From: Oscillatoria sp. FACHB-1406
GTDB taxonomy: Bacteria; Cyanobacteriota; Cyanobacteriia; Cyanobacteriales; Spirulinaceae
Length of the DNA: 64,000 nucleotides
Direction of reading: 5' to 3'
Assembly: GCF_014698145.1 (NCBI RefSeq)
Contig: NZ_JACJSM010000002.1
Location: forward strand, 124,001 to 188,000
Of the stretch, positions 51,088 to 61,543 are shown in pieces; positions within the stretch are counted from its first letter, which is position 1, and the number at the start of each line of letters is the position of its first letter. The position numbers were made by a program, and so were the translations under genes. The notes under the pieces were generated by a model, which saw nothing but the letters and a program-made list of their open reading frames with translations, had not been told where the DNA came from and searched no databases.

Positions 51088-53772
51088 TCAGTTTTCAGTG
51101 AAAAAATTGCGATCGCTTAATGGGGGCATCAACATCGCCACTAGCCCCGTCCAACCCGTTTGGTGAGAAGCACCTAACCCAGCACCATTATCCCCGTGAA
51201 AGTATTCATAAAATAGGATTAAATCTCGCCAGTAGCGATCGCTTTGAAGCTGCGCGGTTCTCCCATAAACCGGTCGCTTTCCCGCAGAATCTTGCTGAAA
51301 AATTCTCCTTAAGCGATTCCCTAATTCGACAGCAACTTGTTTCAAGGTCATCATTTGCCCGGAACCCGTCGGACATTCCACTTTAAAATCGTCGCCTAGA
51401 TAGCTATCAAATTTCTGCAAAGCTTCAATAATTAAGTAGTTAATCGGAAACCAAATCGGACCGCGCCAGTTGGAGTTTCCCCCAAATAAACCTGTTGTCG
51501 ATTCGGCGGGTTCGTAGTCGAGGCAATAGTCTTGCCCATCGAAAGAAAGTGAAAAAGGATGTTCGGTATGGTAGCGAGATAAAGAACGAATTCCCCACGG
51601 ACTGAGGAACTCATTTTCATCGAGCAACCTTTGTAGAATCCGCCTCAGTCGATCTAGCGGTAATAGGGATAAGATGCTGATCCCTTCTGTCCCCGTCGCT
51701 TCTAAATAAGCGATATTCATAGCTAAACCCGGACGATTTTCTAGAAACCAAGTCGCTCGCCGCTTAAACTCTGGTAAGCGATGTAATGTTTCGTGAGAAA
51801 TTGTTGCGATCGCGAATAAAGCCACGATTCCCACTAAAGAATGAACCTTTAAGCGAATGGGTTCTCGCCCCGGTATATTGAGAACATCGTAATAAAATCC
51901 GTCGATATCATCCCACAACTCTGTTGAGGCACAACCCAAACTATTCATCGCATCGGCAATGTAAATAAAATGCTCGAAAAACTTGCTGGCAATATCTTCG
52001 TAAACTGGATTGTATTGAGTTAACTCTAAGGCAATTTCTAGCATATTTAAGGAATACATCGCCATCCAAGCTGTTCCGTCAGATTGTTGGATGTAACTGC
52101 CTCCTGGGAACGGTTTGCTGCGATCGAAAATACTGATATTATCTAAGCCTAAAAAACCGCCCTCAAATACATTTTTTCCTTTTAAATCTTGCCGATTTAC
52201 CCACCAAGTAAAATTTAGTAAGAGTTTTTGAAAAACCCTCTCTAAAAACTTGATATCCGATCGCCCGTAAAGTTGTCGTTCGATTTGATAAACTTGCATT
52301 GCCGCCCAAGCATGAACGGGGGGATTAACATCATCAAACGACCATTCGTAGGCGGGCAACTGACCGTTAGGGTGCATATACCATTCGCGGGTCAATCGAT
52401 GTAATTGGTGCTTGGCGTAATCGGGATCGATCGCCGCAAAAGGTAGGGTATGAAAGGCTAAATCCCAAGCCGCAAACCAGGGATATTCCCACTTATCGGG
52501 CATTGAAAGCACGTCATCGCTATAAAAATGCTGCCAGCGACTATTTCGTCCTTCTTGTCTTTGCGCTGGGGGCGGGGATTGTCCGGGAGCGCCCTCGAGC
52601 CATTCGGTAACAACGTAATGGTAGAATTGCTTGTTCCATAACATCCCAGCAAACGCTTGTCGTTGAATGTTGCGCTTGTCTGGGGAGAGTTCGGGGGAAC
52701 AGAAGCGATCGTAAAAGTCATTGGCTTCTTGAATGCGACTGGCGAAGATTTGCTCGAATTCGCGACCAAACGGCTCGGTTAAATCTGCCTTATTGCTCAG
52801 TCGCAACTGAATGATTTGCGTCTGACCGGGAGGAATTAAAACTTGATAGCGAGCGGCAACTTTAGTGCCGATACCGACAGGATTTACTGCCTCTTTTTGA
52901 CCGTTGACGACATAATTATTAATGCCATCTTTGACGTAGGGCGATGGATTGGGAACCCCAAAAAGTCGCTGGAGGTTGGTTTCATTTTCCACGAAAAGCA
53001 GTTCGGGATTCTTTGCACAGTAAAGCCAGCGCGAACCGAGATTCTGTTCTTTTGCTTCAATACATCGCCATTCCGCACCGTCCTGAAGGGCTTTAAGCGA
53101 CGGCTTCTCAACATTTTTCCCCCAAGACCAAGTATTGCGAAACCATAAGGTCGGCAAAAGGTGTAAGACTTTCGCCTCGCTGCCGCGATTGCTAGCGGAA
53201 ATCTGAATTAAAATATCTTCCGGCGATCGCTTGGCATACTCGATCGCTACGTCAAAATAACGATTTTCAGCAAATATCCCCGTATCGAGTAGTTCGTATT
53301 CCTGGTTTTGGCGATCGCGGCGGCGATTTTCAGCAACTAAATCGTCATAAGGAAAGGCAACATGAGGATATTTATACAAATATTTCATGTAGGAATGAGT
53401 TGGCGTATTGTCAAGATAGAAGTAATATTCCTTAACATCTTCCCCGTGGTTTCCTTGCGATCCCGTCAGACCGAACAATCGTTCCTTCAAAATCGCATCT
53501 GCACCGTTCCAGAGGGAGAGAGAAAAACAGAGGCGCTGATGGTTATCAGAAATCCCCGCGATCCCATCTTCTCCCCAACGATAAGCGCGCGATCGGGCGA
53601 TATCGTGCGGAAAATAGTCCCAAGCCTCTCCATTGGGGCTGTAATCCTCCCTAACGGTTCCCCACTGGCGCTCGCTGAGGTAGGGACCCCAGCGCTTCCA
53701 GTATTCGACGCGATCGCGATCGCGCTTTAACCTTACCTCTTCTTCCGTCATAAGCCAATTTTCAAGTTTCAC
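51088..53772 (-). CDS. GH63-like glucosidase
   Basis: The 894-residue protein contains [21 protein letters not shown] at the N-terminus, [45 protein letters not shown] and [20 protein letters not shown]. These fit the MGH1/GH63-type (alpha/alpha)6 glycosidases of bacteria. It probably acts on glucosylglycerate- or sucrose-type compounds, but the substrate is not known. The start is GTG 53772; an ATG at 53751 matches the usual family start. Confidence 0.88.
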   Translation of the reverse strand: MKLENWLMTEEEVRLKRDRDRVEYWKRWGPYLSERQWGTVREDYSPNGEAWDYFPHDIARSRAYRWGEDGIAGISDNHQRLCFSLSLWNGADAILKERLFGLTGSQGNHGEDVKEYYFYLDNTPTHSYMKYLYKYPHVAFPYDDLVAENRRRDRQNQEYELLDTGIFAENRYFDVAIEYAKRSPEDILIQISASNRGSEAKVLHLLPTLWFRNTWSWGKNVEKPSLKALQDGAEWRCIEAKEQNLGSRWLYCAKNPELLFVENETNLQRLFGVPNPSPYVKDGINNYVVNGQKEAVNPVGIGTKVAARYQVLIPPGQTQIIQLRLSNKADLTEPFGREFEQIFASRIQEANDFYDRFCSPELSPDKRNIQRQAFAGMLWNKQFYHYVVTEWLEGAPGQSPPPAQRQEGRNSRWQHFYSDDVLSMPDKWEYPWFAAWDLAFHTLPFAAIDPDYAKHQLHRLTREWYMHPNGQLPAYEWSFDDVNPPVHAWAAMQVYQIERQLYGRSDIKFLERVFQKLLLNFTWWVNRQDLKGKNVFEGGFLGLDNISIFDRSKPFPGGSYIQQSDGTAWMAMYSLNMLEIALELTQYNPVYEDIASKFFEHFIYIADAMNSLGCASTELWDDIDGFYYDVLNIPGREPIRLKVHSLVGIVALFAIATISHETLHRLPEFKRRATWFLENRPGLAMNIAYLEATGTEGISILSLLPLDRLRRILQRLLDENEFLSPWGIRSLSRYHTEHPFSLSFDGQDYCLDYEPAESTTGLFGGNSNWRGPIWFPINYLIIEALQKFDSYLGDDFKVECPTGSGQMMTLKQVAVELGNRLRRIFQQDSAGKRPVYGRTAQLQSDRYWRDLILFYEYFHGDNGAGLGASHQTGWTGLVAMLMPPLSDRNFFTEN

Positions 53773-53783
53773 AGTTGCTTTTC

Positions 53784-54059
53784 TTAAAATAAAAAGCCGA
53801 AGGCCATAAAACCTAAGCTCAAGATTAAACTGAAAACGATCGCGTATTCCAGCTTGCGACTGAATAAACCGATCGCGAGAATGATTAAGATGACCAACAC
53901 GCCGATGCCGATATACTGTTCTCTTTGCAAACTATTCGCGATCGGCGGATTGGTGGGATTCGCATCTTGTTGCTCGGTCGCGTTCAATTGCATTACCATC
54001 TTTGGGAGCATTTTCCCGAGTTCTGGTGAGTTAAGCGCAATACAAGGTTGAGCAAGCAT
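53784..54059 (-). CDS. Small two-helix membrane protein
   Basis: The 91-residue protein has two C-terminal transmembrane helices ([17 protein letters not shown] and [19 protein letters not shown]). AAGGA lies upstream of ATG 54059. I do not recognise a family. It lies 11 bases upstream of the glucosidase start on the same strand. Confidence 0.7.
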   Translation of the reverse strand: MLAQPCIALNSPELGKMLPKMVMQLNATEQQDANPTNPPIANSLQREQYIGIGVLVILIILAIGLFSRKLEYAIVFSLILSLGFMAFGFLF

Positions 54060-54421
54060 AATTCCTTTCCATCTTTTTGGATAGATCTCGCTCCCAGACC
54101 TCTACCGACCTTAATTCTAGAATTGTATTGAATCACTCTCCGACCGAAAAAGACGGAGGCTCAATCGCATCGCTGCGCGTAACTTTCTCTTTCACTGAGT
54201 TTCCTAACGGATCAGACTACCACCCTGTTGAGGGATTGTCTCTCTAACTATAGATTGATGTTTGCCCCTGAATTTAGAGTTAGGAATGTTTTATAGAATA
54301 CGAAAAAGCCTTTGTTTACATTGTCATTATGCTACTGCTGACGATCCTTGGGCAGGGTTCTTATTCCCTCAATGCCCTCTTGTTTCCCAATTTAACCTTT
54401 TAGGAGAACATCTTAAAGATT
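54060..54421. other. Divergent spacer without a gene
   Basis: It separates the leftward membrane-protein gene from the rightward SDR. No repeat or RNA gene is seen; the promoters of both sides should lie here. Confidence 0.5.
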
Positions 54422-55192
54422 GTGAAAAAGTTAGAAAATAAAGTTGCAATTGTAACCGGCGGCAGCGGCGGAATCGGACAAAGTATTTGTCAGTTTCTAG
54501 CGCGAGAAGGAGCCAAAGTGGTCATTAATTATCACTCTGATGCCCAAGAAGCGCAAGAGACTCAAGAAAAGATCCAAGAAGTGGGTTCGGAAAGTCACAT
54601 CGTTCAGACTAATCTCGCTAAAGTAGACCAGATTGAAAACTTAGTTCGAGAAAGCATCGAGCGCTTTGGCAAAGTCGATGTTCTGGTGAACAATGCGGGA
54701 ATCGAAAAACGCGCTGATTTTTGGGATGTTACAGAAGAAGACTACGATTTAGTCTTAAATATCAATCTCAAAGCCGTCTTTTTTGCGACCCAAGCTGTAG
54801 TTAAGCATTTTAGAGCCACCAACAATCCCGGCAAAATCATCAATATCAGTTCCGTTCACGAAGAACTCCCTTTTCCTCACTTTACGTCTTACTGTGCCAG
54901 TAAAGGCGGACTCAAAATGATAACTCGCAATCTAGCTGTAGAATTAGGTTCGATGGGCATTACGATTAATAATGTCTCTCCCGGCGCGATCGCTACGCCC
55001 ATTAATCAGAACTTACTCAACAATCCCGAACTGCTCCAAAAAGTCACGAAAAATATTCCCCTCGGACATTTGGGAGAACCCGAAGATGTTGCCGCACTCG
55101 TCGCGTTTTTAGCGTCCGATGAAGCGAAATATATCACGGGTTCGACTTTTTACGTCGATGGCGGTCTGTTGTGGAATTATCAAGAGCAGTAA
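54422..55192 (+). CDS. SDR family oxidoreductase (glucose 1-dehydrogenase-like)
   Basis: The 256-residue short-chain dehydrogenase has TGGSGGIGQSI at residues 12-22, NNAGIE, catalytic Ser in INISSVH and YCASKGG (Tyr-Lys pair). Its PGAIATPIN and DGGLLWNYQ endings are like classical GDH-type SDRs. Cofactor NAD(P)H. The start is GTG 54422. The oxidase operon follows after 63 bases. Confidence 0.9.
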   Translation: MKKLENKVAIVTGGSGGIGQSICQFLAREGAKVVINYHSDAQEAQETQEKIQEVGSESHIVQTNLAKVDQIENLVRESIERFGKVDVLVNNAGIEKRADFWDVTEEDYDLVLNINLKAVFFATQAVVKHFRATNNPGKIINISSVHEELPFPHFTSYCASKGGLKMITRNLAVELGSMGITINNVSPGAIATPINQNLLNNPELLQKVTKNIPLGHLGEPEDVAALVAFLASDEAKYITGSTFYVDGGLLWNYQEQ

Positions 55193-55255
55193 TTAAGATG
55201 GATACGATTTCTATCTCTACTTCTCTAAAAGTTGTTGTCACCAAATTCGAGAATT

Positions 55256-56161
55256 ATGAGTAGAACTTTTGAATATATCGCGATCGCGCTTGGCGTAGTA
55301 GCGATCGTTGTAACGAGCTATGGGTTGGGAAAACTTTCCTATTCCTGGATGCCCCTAGAAGCCTCAACTGATGCCCGAGAAATCGACCATTTATTTAGCT
55401 TCCTCGTCACGATGGGGTCGGTCATTTTTTTGGTAGTGATGGGAATGCTAATCTATTCCCTAATTTTTAATCGAGCCGCTCCTGGCGACTACACCGAAGG
55501 ACACGCTTTTAGACATAACTGGAAATTAGAAGTTGTTTGGTTGGTCGTCCCTACCTTACTGGTCTTGTGGATTGGCATTTATAGCTTTAATATTTATGTT
55601 CGTATGGATGTGGCAGGCCCCAAAGAACTATTAGCTTCTGCTAGCCAACCCAAGGATTTAGAAGTAGCGGCTACAAATACGAACCAAGCGTTAGTAACGA
55701 TTGGCGTAGTTGCCAAACAATGGGCTTGGGATTTCCATTACCCCGATGGAAAGATCGATCGCGAGCTACATCTACCTGTCGATCGACGGGTTCGTTTGAT
55801 GTTACAGTCAGAAGACGTACTGCACGGCTTTTACGTCCCCGAATTTCGGATCAAACAAGATATTATTCCCACTCGCGATATTGCCTTTCAATTTATTCCG
55901 AATCGCGTCGGAAAATACAAGCTACACGATTCCCAATTAAGCGGCACTTACTTCGCACTGATGGAAGCCGATGTCTATGTAGAGACACAAGAAGACTATC
56001 AACAATGGTTGGCACGAGAGAGCGATAACGCCGCTAGGAATTTGGCAGCTTTGGAATATACTAATCCGCACGAAAGAGTTTTTGATAGTCATTATCCCAC
56101 TGTCGTTCCGGCTCGTTCTGAAGAAATTACTGCAAGCAATGACGCGATCGCGAAAAATTAG
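55256..56161 (+). CDS. ctaC2: Oxidase subunit II lacking CuA ligands (ARTO type)
   Basis: The 301-residue protein has two helices, then a cupredoxin domain. Where ctaC has Cys258, Glu260, Cys262 and His266, this has Asp225, Gln227, Ser229 and Phe233 in LHDSQLSGTYFALM; only the His190 (DVLHGFYVPEF) and Met236 positions remain. CuA cannot form, so the enzyme probably takes electrons from plastoquinol or another donor. This is the alternative respiratory terminal oxidase described in Synechocystis. Confidence 0.93.
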   Translation: MSRTFEYIAIALGVVAIVVTSYGLGKLSYSWMPLEASTDAREIDHLFSFLVTMGSVIFLVVMGMLIYSLIFNRAAPGDYTEGHAFRHNWKLEVVWLVVPTLLVLWIGIYSFNIYVRMDVAGPKELLASASQPKDLEVAATNTNQALVTIGVVAKQWAWDFHYPDGKIDRELHLPVDRRVRLMLQSEDVLHGFYVPEFRIKQDIIPTRDIAFQFIPNRVGKYKLHDSQLSGTYFALMEADVYVETQEDYQQWLARESDNAARNLAALEYTNPHERVFDSHYPTVVPARSEEITASNDAIAKN

Positions 56162-56214
56162 CCCAGAAACTTCCCAACCCAGCCTATATTAATTTTCAAT
56201 TTTCTAGACCGAAT

Positions 56215-57888
56215 ATGCCCAATAATCTCGTACATGGTGTCACTCTACCTGAATCGGAATCGAAGCATACGCTTGCCGAATCGGAAAAAAACTGGCGACG
56301 CTATTTTACCTTCAATACCGACCATAAAGTTATCGGCGTTCAATATTTGGTGACGGCATTTACCTTCTTTTTAATCGGAGGTTTGCTGGCGATGATCGTC
56401 CGCGCCGAGCTAATCACGCCCGCTTCGGATTTGGTCGATCGCCCGTTCTACAATTCCTTATTTACCATTCACGGCACGGTCATGATTTTTTTATGGATTA
56501 TACCCTCGATCGCGGGTTTATCCAATTATGTCGTTCCCCTGGCGATCGGAGCCAAGGATATGGCCTTTCCCAAACTGAACGCGATCGGTTTTTGGCTGGT
56601 TCCCGTCGGCGGTATCGTGCTAATCTCTAGTTTTTTTCTGCCCGGTGGCGCGGCGCAAGCAGGATGGTGGAATTACCCGCCGCTAAGCCTACAAAATCCT
56701 TCTGGAAACATTATTAATGGCGAATTATTTTGGATTCTCAGCATTGTTATTCTGGGGATTTCTTCAATTATGACCGCCGTTAACTTTGTGACAACAATCG
56801 TTTGGCTGCGCGCGCCGGGAATGACTTATTTTCGGCTACCGATTCTAGTTTGGGCGACTTTAACGGCTCAGCTAATGCAATTAATTTACTTACCCGCTTT
56901 AACCGGAGTAGCCCTCATGCTTCTAGCCGATCTGACCCTAGGGGCTAACTTTTTTAGACCGACTGCACAAGGCGATCCTGTTCTGTATCAACATCTATTT
57001 TGGTTTTACTCTCACCCTACAGTTTATGTGTGGGTATTGCCGATATTTGGGATTTTTTCGGAAATCATACCCGCCTTCACTCGCAACCCCTTATTTGGCT
57101 ATCGTTCGGTGGCTTTGGCAACGATTAGTTTTGTCCCGATTACGGGTTTTGTTTGGGCGCATCATATGTTTGCGAGCGGTACTCCCGAATGGCTCAGAAT
57201 CTTATTTATGTTTAGTACCGAACTCGTTGCCATTCCCACAGGAATTAAAGTTTTTGCTTGGACGGCGACAATTTGGAAAAGCAAACTTCATTTAGAAACG
57301 CCAATGTTGTTTGCTATGGGTGGGGTGATGATGTTTTTATTTGCAGGAATTACGGGAGTAATGCTAGGCGCGATGCCTTTCGATCTGCACGTTAACAATA
57401 CTTATTTTATCGTCGGTCACTTCCACTATATCGTTTACAACACCATTACAATGGCTCTATTTGGAGGCATTTACTACTGGTTTCCCAAAATTTCAGGGAG
57501 GATGTACTTAGAAGGGTTGGGTAAGCTCCATTTTTGGCTAACTTTTATCGGCGCTAACCTTTGTTTTTTTCCGATGTTTCCTTTAGGTTTGCAGGGGATG
57601 GTTCGCCGTATCTCTTCTTACGATCCTCAATATGTAGATTGGAATATCTTAGCGAGTTTGGGGTCTTTTCTCCTGGGCGTTTCGATACTGCCTTTCATTG
57701 CTAACATTGCTTTTTCCTGGCTGCAAGGAAAAAAAGCAACAAAGAACCCTTGGTTGGCGACAGGACTAGAATGGACGACGAGTTCTCCGCCTCCTAAAGA
57801 AAATTTTGAAGAGATTCCGGTCGTTGACTTTCCTCCTTACGATTACGGTCGAGATAAATACTCGCATCCACACTTGGCGAATCGATAG
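56215..57888 (+). CDS. ctaD2: Haem-copper oxidase subunit I, second operon
   Basis: The 557-residue catalytic subunit has the haem ligand in IHGTVMIFLW, HPTVYVWVLPIFG for CuB, the WAHHMF pair, and NNTYFIVGHFHYI. All histidine ligands are retained. It lies 53 bases after ctaC2 and forms the ARTO operon with it and ctaE2. Confidence 0.95.
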   Translation: MPNNLVHGVTLPESESKHTLAESEKNWRRYFTFNTDHKVIGVQYLVTAFTFFLIGGLLAMIVRAELITPASDLVDRPFYNSLFTIHGTVMIFLWIIPSIAGLSNYVVPLAIGAKDMAFPKLNAIGFWLVPVGGIVLISSFFLPGGAAQAGWWNYPPLSLQNPSGNIINGELFWILSIVILGISSIMTAVNFVTTIVWLRAPGMTYFRLPILVWATLTAQLMQLIYLPALTGVALMLLADLTLGANFFRPTAQGDPVLYQHLFWFYSHPTVYVWVLPIFGIFSEIIPAFTRNPLFGYRSVALATISFVPITGFVWAHHMFASGTPEWLRILFMFSTELVAIPTGIKVFAWTATIWKSKLHLETPMLFAMGGVMMFLFAGITGVMLGAMPFDLHVNNTYFIVGHFHYIVYNTITMALFGGIYYWFPKISGRMYLEGLGKLHFWLTFIGANLCFFPMFPLGLQGMVRRISSYDPQYVDWNILASLGSFLLGVSILPFIANIAFSWLQGKKATKNPWLATGLEWTTSSPPPKENFEEIPVVDFPPYDYGRDKYSHPHLANR

Positions 57889-57906
57889 GAGAAATTGATT
57901 ACAGCT

Positions 57907-58584
57907 ATGGAAAATTCGACTCCCGATATTCAAAGAATCAAAGATGAAAGCCCATTTAATCTTCCTAAACTGCGAAAGTATTTTCCCGCGTGGCTGCGCA
58001 ACTTTTTGCCAATCGGTGGCGGACATCACCATCGCGAAGAAGAAAAAACGCTGTTCGGTTTTTTAGCTTTCTTAATTTCTGAAAGCTTTATTTTTGCTGT
58101 CTTTATTATTAGCTACATTGCTCTGCGCGCGACAGCCGAAACCTGGATTCCTCCTGGAGTTAAAGGGCCGGAAATGTCGGCGCAAACTCTTCTTAGCTCT
58201 ATCATTTTGCTTTCTAGCAGTATCGTTATTTATTTTGCCGAACGCGCCCTCAAAAAAAGAAAAATAGCGCGGTTTCGCTTGCTGTGGTTGATGACGGTGC
58301 TGATGGGTGCGTTTTTTCTCTACGCCGAAGTGAAAGAATGGCTTGGGAATGATTTTAGTCCCTCTACGGGATTGTTAGGCTCGACTTACTATTTACTCAC
58401 GGGCTTTCACGGATTGCACGTTGCGGTTGGTATTATTTTACTCACCGCGATGTTAATTCGTTCTTTTATTCCTCGTATTTATCAAAAGGGTCATTATGGG
58501 GTCACGGCAATTTCTCTGTTTTGGCATTTTGTAGATGTGCTGTGGATTGTGTTGTTTTCATTGATTTATCTTTGGAGAGGCTAA
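57907..58584 (+). CDS. ctaE2: Oxidase subunit III, second operon
   Basis: The 225-residue protein from ATG 57907 has FLISESFIFAVFIISYIALRA, LTGFHGLHVAVGIILLTAML and ISLFWHFVDVLWIVLFS. A TTG at 57895 next to AGGAG is an alternative start. A 121-bp repeat begins at its stop codon. Confidence 0.93.
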   Translation: MENSTPDIQRIKDESPFNLPKLRKYFPAWLRNFLPIGGGHHHREEEKTLFGFLAFLISESFIFAVFIISYIALRATAETWIPPGVKGPEMSAQTLLSSIILLSSSIVIYFAERALKKRKIARFRLLWLMTVLMGAFFLYAEVKEWLGNDFSPSTGLLGSTYYLLTGFHGLHVAVGIILLTAMLIRSFIPRIYQKGHYGVTAISLFWHFVDVLWIVLFSLIYLWRG

Positions 58585-58705
58585 TACCCGATTGATGTGA
58601 AGCTGTATAGAATGAAAAGTAGGGTGTGTTAGCGAAGCGTAACGCACCGTTATCCTGAAAATTTAGGAAAATTAATTCTATGCAAAGTCATCTTAGAATT
58701 AGTCT
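58584..58705 (+). repeat. 121-bp dispersed repeat, copy D
   Basis: It reads ATACCCGATTGATGTGAAGC to GAATTAGTCT. It fills the whole gap between the ctaE2 stop and the stop of the convergent DUF2231 gene, overlapping both stop codons by a base or two. Confidence 0.82.
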
Positions 58706-59321
58706 AATAAGGCTTTAAAACTTCTCCTGGGTTTTCTCCCAAATGAATTAACTGGGCGGCGGTATTGTGAACGCCGAATTCTGCTCCGAGGTGCGCTCCA
58801 AGGGTTCCATGAACGAACATAAACCCAAGCAAAAAAACGCCCGCGATTAAGTAACTCCACTGCACTTGTCGGGGGCTATTTTTTCGCCAATCGAAACGCT
58901 GATATCCCCGCCATACGGTCATGGCAACGATCGCGCCCAGCAAGACAACGCCTCCGACACCGTGTAATAGCAAGGTCGATCCCGCTCCCAATCCCCAACT
59001 TTTGACCTGGGAATCGGGTTGGGCTAAGAGAATCTCAAAAAATCCCGTTCCGACGGTGAAAAAAGAGATTGCTGCCCCGGCGACGGCGTTGTACCAACCA
59101 ACATCAAATAAGTGAGTGCGACTGACGGGAAGGGCTAAAAACTTGAGGATCGGTCGTTCGAGGGGAAACAGCGTCCCGGCAAAATCAAACACGATCGCGA
59201 TAATAAACAAACCTAACGTCAAATGGACGAAGTTGGGATGCAGGGGAAAACGGTAGGGCAAGCCATTCGCCCCAACTTCAATCCCGATTTGTTTTAACTG
59301 TTCGATGAGTTGTGGATTCAT
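58704..59321 (-). CDS. DUF2231 membrane protein
   Basis: The 205-residue protein from ATG 59321 has four helices, including FVHLTLGLFIIAIVFDFAG and LIAGVFLLGFMFVHGTLGAHLG. Its start overlaps the upstream stop (ATGA). The conserved histidines (HPNFVH, HGVGG, HGTLGAH) are reminiscent of haem-ligating membrane proteins. Its placement beside ARTO and NDH-2 suggests a respiratory role, which is inference. Confidence 0.84.
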   Translation of the reverse strand: MNPQLIEQLKQIGIEVGANGLPYRFPLHPNFVHLTLGLFIIAIVFDFAGTLFPLERPILKFLALPVSRTHLFDVGWYNAVAGAAISFFTVGTGFFEILLAQPDSQVKSWGLGAGSTLLLHGVGGVVLLGAIVAMTVWRGYQRFDWRKNSPRQVQWSYLIAGVFLLGFMFVHGTLGAHLGAEFGVHNTAAQLIHLGENPGEVLKPY

Positions 59322-59812
59322 TTTAAAGTGCCTTCTCGGATTGCTTTGACGACAAAAGGCGAATGCAAGCCATAAACCCAAGCTAACAAGTCGCCGAGAT
59401 ACATTTGAAAGAAAACGAGAACGACCAAAAGGGTGGCAACACCGAGATAAACGACAGGAATTTTACCCGGATTTTGCCGCCGCAGAACGCCCCGCCAAGC
59501 CGTAATACCGACCAAAATAGCTGAAAGCGACCAGCCGGTAATTGTATGCCAATCTAAGGCGGTTTGGGCTGCGGTATAGGGTTCGGCTAACCCAGCTTCA
59601 AATTCTCCGAAGATAACAGCAAAAAAGATTGCAACCGAAGCCACGAGGAGATTCCACCAACTGACTTCTAACCAGGTGGGTTTGCGGCTGAGATATCCCA
59701 CCAGATCGCAAAAATAGGCGAAAAAAACCATTGCGATGACAAAGTGAACGATAATCGGGTGTAGGGGGTCGGGGTAGGGTAGATTTTTGTCATTTAAGGT
59801 GAGTAGCAGCAC
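59318..59812 (-). CDS. DUF2231 membrane protein, partner
   Basis: The 164-residue protein has four helices and the pattern HPIIVHFVIAMVFFAYFCDLVGY, DWHTITGWSLSAILV. It is paralogous to the next gene and coupled to it by an ATGA overlap. The two may form a heterodimer in the membrane. Confidence 0.85.
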   Translation of the reverse strand: MLLLTLNDKNLPYPDPLHPIIVHFVIAMVFFAYFCDLVGYLSRKPTWLEVSWWNLLVASVAIFFAVIFGEFEAGLAEPYTAAQTALDWHTITGWSLSAILVGITAWRGVLRRQNPGKIPVVYLGVATLLVVLVFFQMYLGDLLAWVYGLHSPFVVKAIREGTLK

Positions 59813-59826
59813 GATGGTTTTTCCTT

Positions 59827-61281
59827 TTAAGGATCCGTTTGAGTGGGGGAGGTTGAGGGACGGGGGCTGAGTTTTTCGGAGGGGGGCGTTCGCAATGCGA
59901 GGTAGGCTGCCCCAAGGAGGGCAAGCGGCGCTAAGATTGCTAAAGCTTTAACCAGCGATCGCGCTTTTTCTTCTTTTGGGGTGAGAATGTGTCGTTTACC
60001 CGCGCGATCGGTATAAACTTCAGGTTGGTAATAGCGGTGGAAAACTTCTTCCTTAATCCATTCGCTCGTTGCTTTAAAGTTATGCCAAGGAGTCGGCAGG
60101 AGTTCTAAATAAGTCAAACTGCGGAGAATGTCGCCGCTTTTGCCGTCAATTTGAACCTTATCAAACAGATTGGCAATGCTATTGTTGAGGCCTAATTTTA
60201 ACAAGGTTCCGCGTAAATTAACCTCGCTGGTTTGAAGCGGTTTCCCTTGACTGAGCGCGATGAGATTACTAGCAATTGTTTCTCCTTGTTGGTAAGCAAC
60301 TTGAGCTAGCGGCGGTTCGGAATGCTCGGCAACAATTGCGCAATCTCCGGCAGCAAAGACATCGGGAAAATCGAGCAGTTGTAAGGTGGGATTAACGAGG
60401 GGAAGACCGTGTTTGTCTAAATGCTCTTTGGGAATTTGCGAACTCAGGCTTTTAATGAGGGGATTGAGGTCGGTTCCTGCCGTCCAAATCGTCGTTTGGG
60501 TTGCTAAAGTTTCGGTGCGATCGCTCTCGGCGGGTTGATACTCCACGCGATCGCGATAAACAGCCTTCACGCCCACGCCTAACAGCAATTCTACCGGCAC
60601 AGTTCTCGCTTGCAAAGCTTTCAGCGCCGGTTCTTGGAGTGCTTCGTTCGCATCCCCCGAAAGAATTTCCTGACTGTGATTGGCTAAAACAATGCGAATC
60701 TTCCCAACCTTGCCGCCCATTTTTCCGTACCAACTGGGCAGCAAATCGGCGAGGGTGGCTGCCATTTCTATACCCGCCGGCCCCGCACCGACAACGGCAA
60801 AGGTTAGTCGCGATTGTCGCTGTTGGTCGTCCTCAGTCTGAAGGGACTGCTGCAAACAGTCTTGCAAGTGGGATTTCAACGCGATCGCATCTTCTCGCGT
60901 CCGGAACGCAAAAGCGTTTTCCTGCGCCCCTTCCGTTCCCAGATATCCCTGCACGCTGCCCGCCGTCAGTACCAAGCGGTGGTAGCAATATTGCGTACCA
61001 GACGCTAAAGTGACTTGCTTTTTCGCTAAATCTAACGACTTTACTTCATCCCGAACCCAATCGATTCCGCTTCCGTCTAGCAACTCGGCATAAGTCGGAC
61101 AAACTGCGTTTTCCTCGAGTTCTCCGGTTAACATTTCGTAGAGCATGGGTTTGAAAACAAATCGCTCCTGCGGGTCGATCGCCACAACCGAACCCGGATA
61201 GTCGCGATCGCGCAAATGCAGAGCCGTAAAGAGTCCGGCAAAACCTGCCCCGATAATTACTGTTGGATTCGATCGATTCAT
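59827..61281 (-). CDS. ndbC: Type II NADH dehydrogenase-like flavoprotein
   Basis: The 484-residue protein from ATG 61281 has FAD motif VIIGAGFAGLFTALHL, the second nucleotide motif VVGAGPAGIEMAATLADL, and VFAAGDCAIV. A single C-terminal helix (ALAILAPLALLGAAYLAL) anchors it. It transfers electrons from NAD(P)H to quinone without proton pumping. The ndb letter is a guess. The DUF2231 pair follows 14 bases downstream, so the three genes probably form an operon. Confidence 0.88.
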   Translation of the reverse strand: MNRSNPTVIIGAGFAGLFTALHLRDRDYPGSVVAIDPQERFVFKPMLYEMLTGELEENAVCPTYAELLDGSGIDWVRDEVKSLDLAKKQVTLASGTQYCYHRLVLTAGSVQGYLGTEGAQENAFAFRTREDAIALKSHLQDCLQQSLQTEDDQQRQSRLTFAVVGAGPAGIEMAATLADLLPSWYGKMGGKVGKIRIVLANHSQEILSGDANEALQEPALKALQARTVPVELLLGVGVKAVYRDRVEYQPAESDRTETLATQTTIWTAGTDLNPLIKSLSSQIPKEHLDKHGLPLVNPTLQLLDFPDVFAAGDCAIVAEHSEPPLAQVAYQQGETIASNLIALSQGKPLQTSEVNLRGTLLKLGLNNSIANLFDKVQIDGKSGDILRSLTYLELLPTPWHNFKATSEWIKEEVFHRYYQPEVYTDRAGKRHILTPKEEKARSLVKALAILAPLALLGAAYLALRTPPSEKLSPRPSTSPTQTDP

Positions 61282-61543
61282 ACTACACGAGTTAGTGCCG
61301 ATAAAATTCAATTAAAAAAAATAAAGGTTAAAAACTCGAAAAGATCGAAGAAAAATCTTTTCGGGTCTTTGAGTAACCGTTTCGCAATCGCTATGAGAGA
61401 GGAAGCATAAATTTTAAGTCCAACGAGTCATCTGTTTGATAGAAGTTAAGTTACTTTTGCTTTGCAATCGTTGGGTTTCTGGCGATGCCTGCCAAAATCG
61501 AGTATAACGATTTGTAACCTTCTTCCCCTTGGAATCAATTCCC

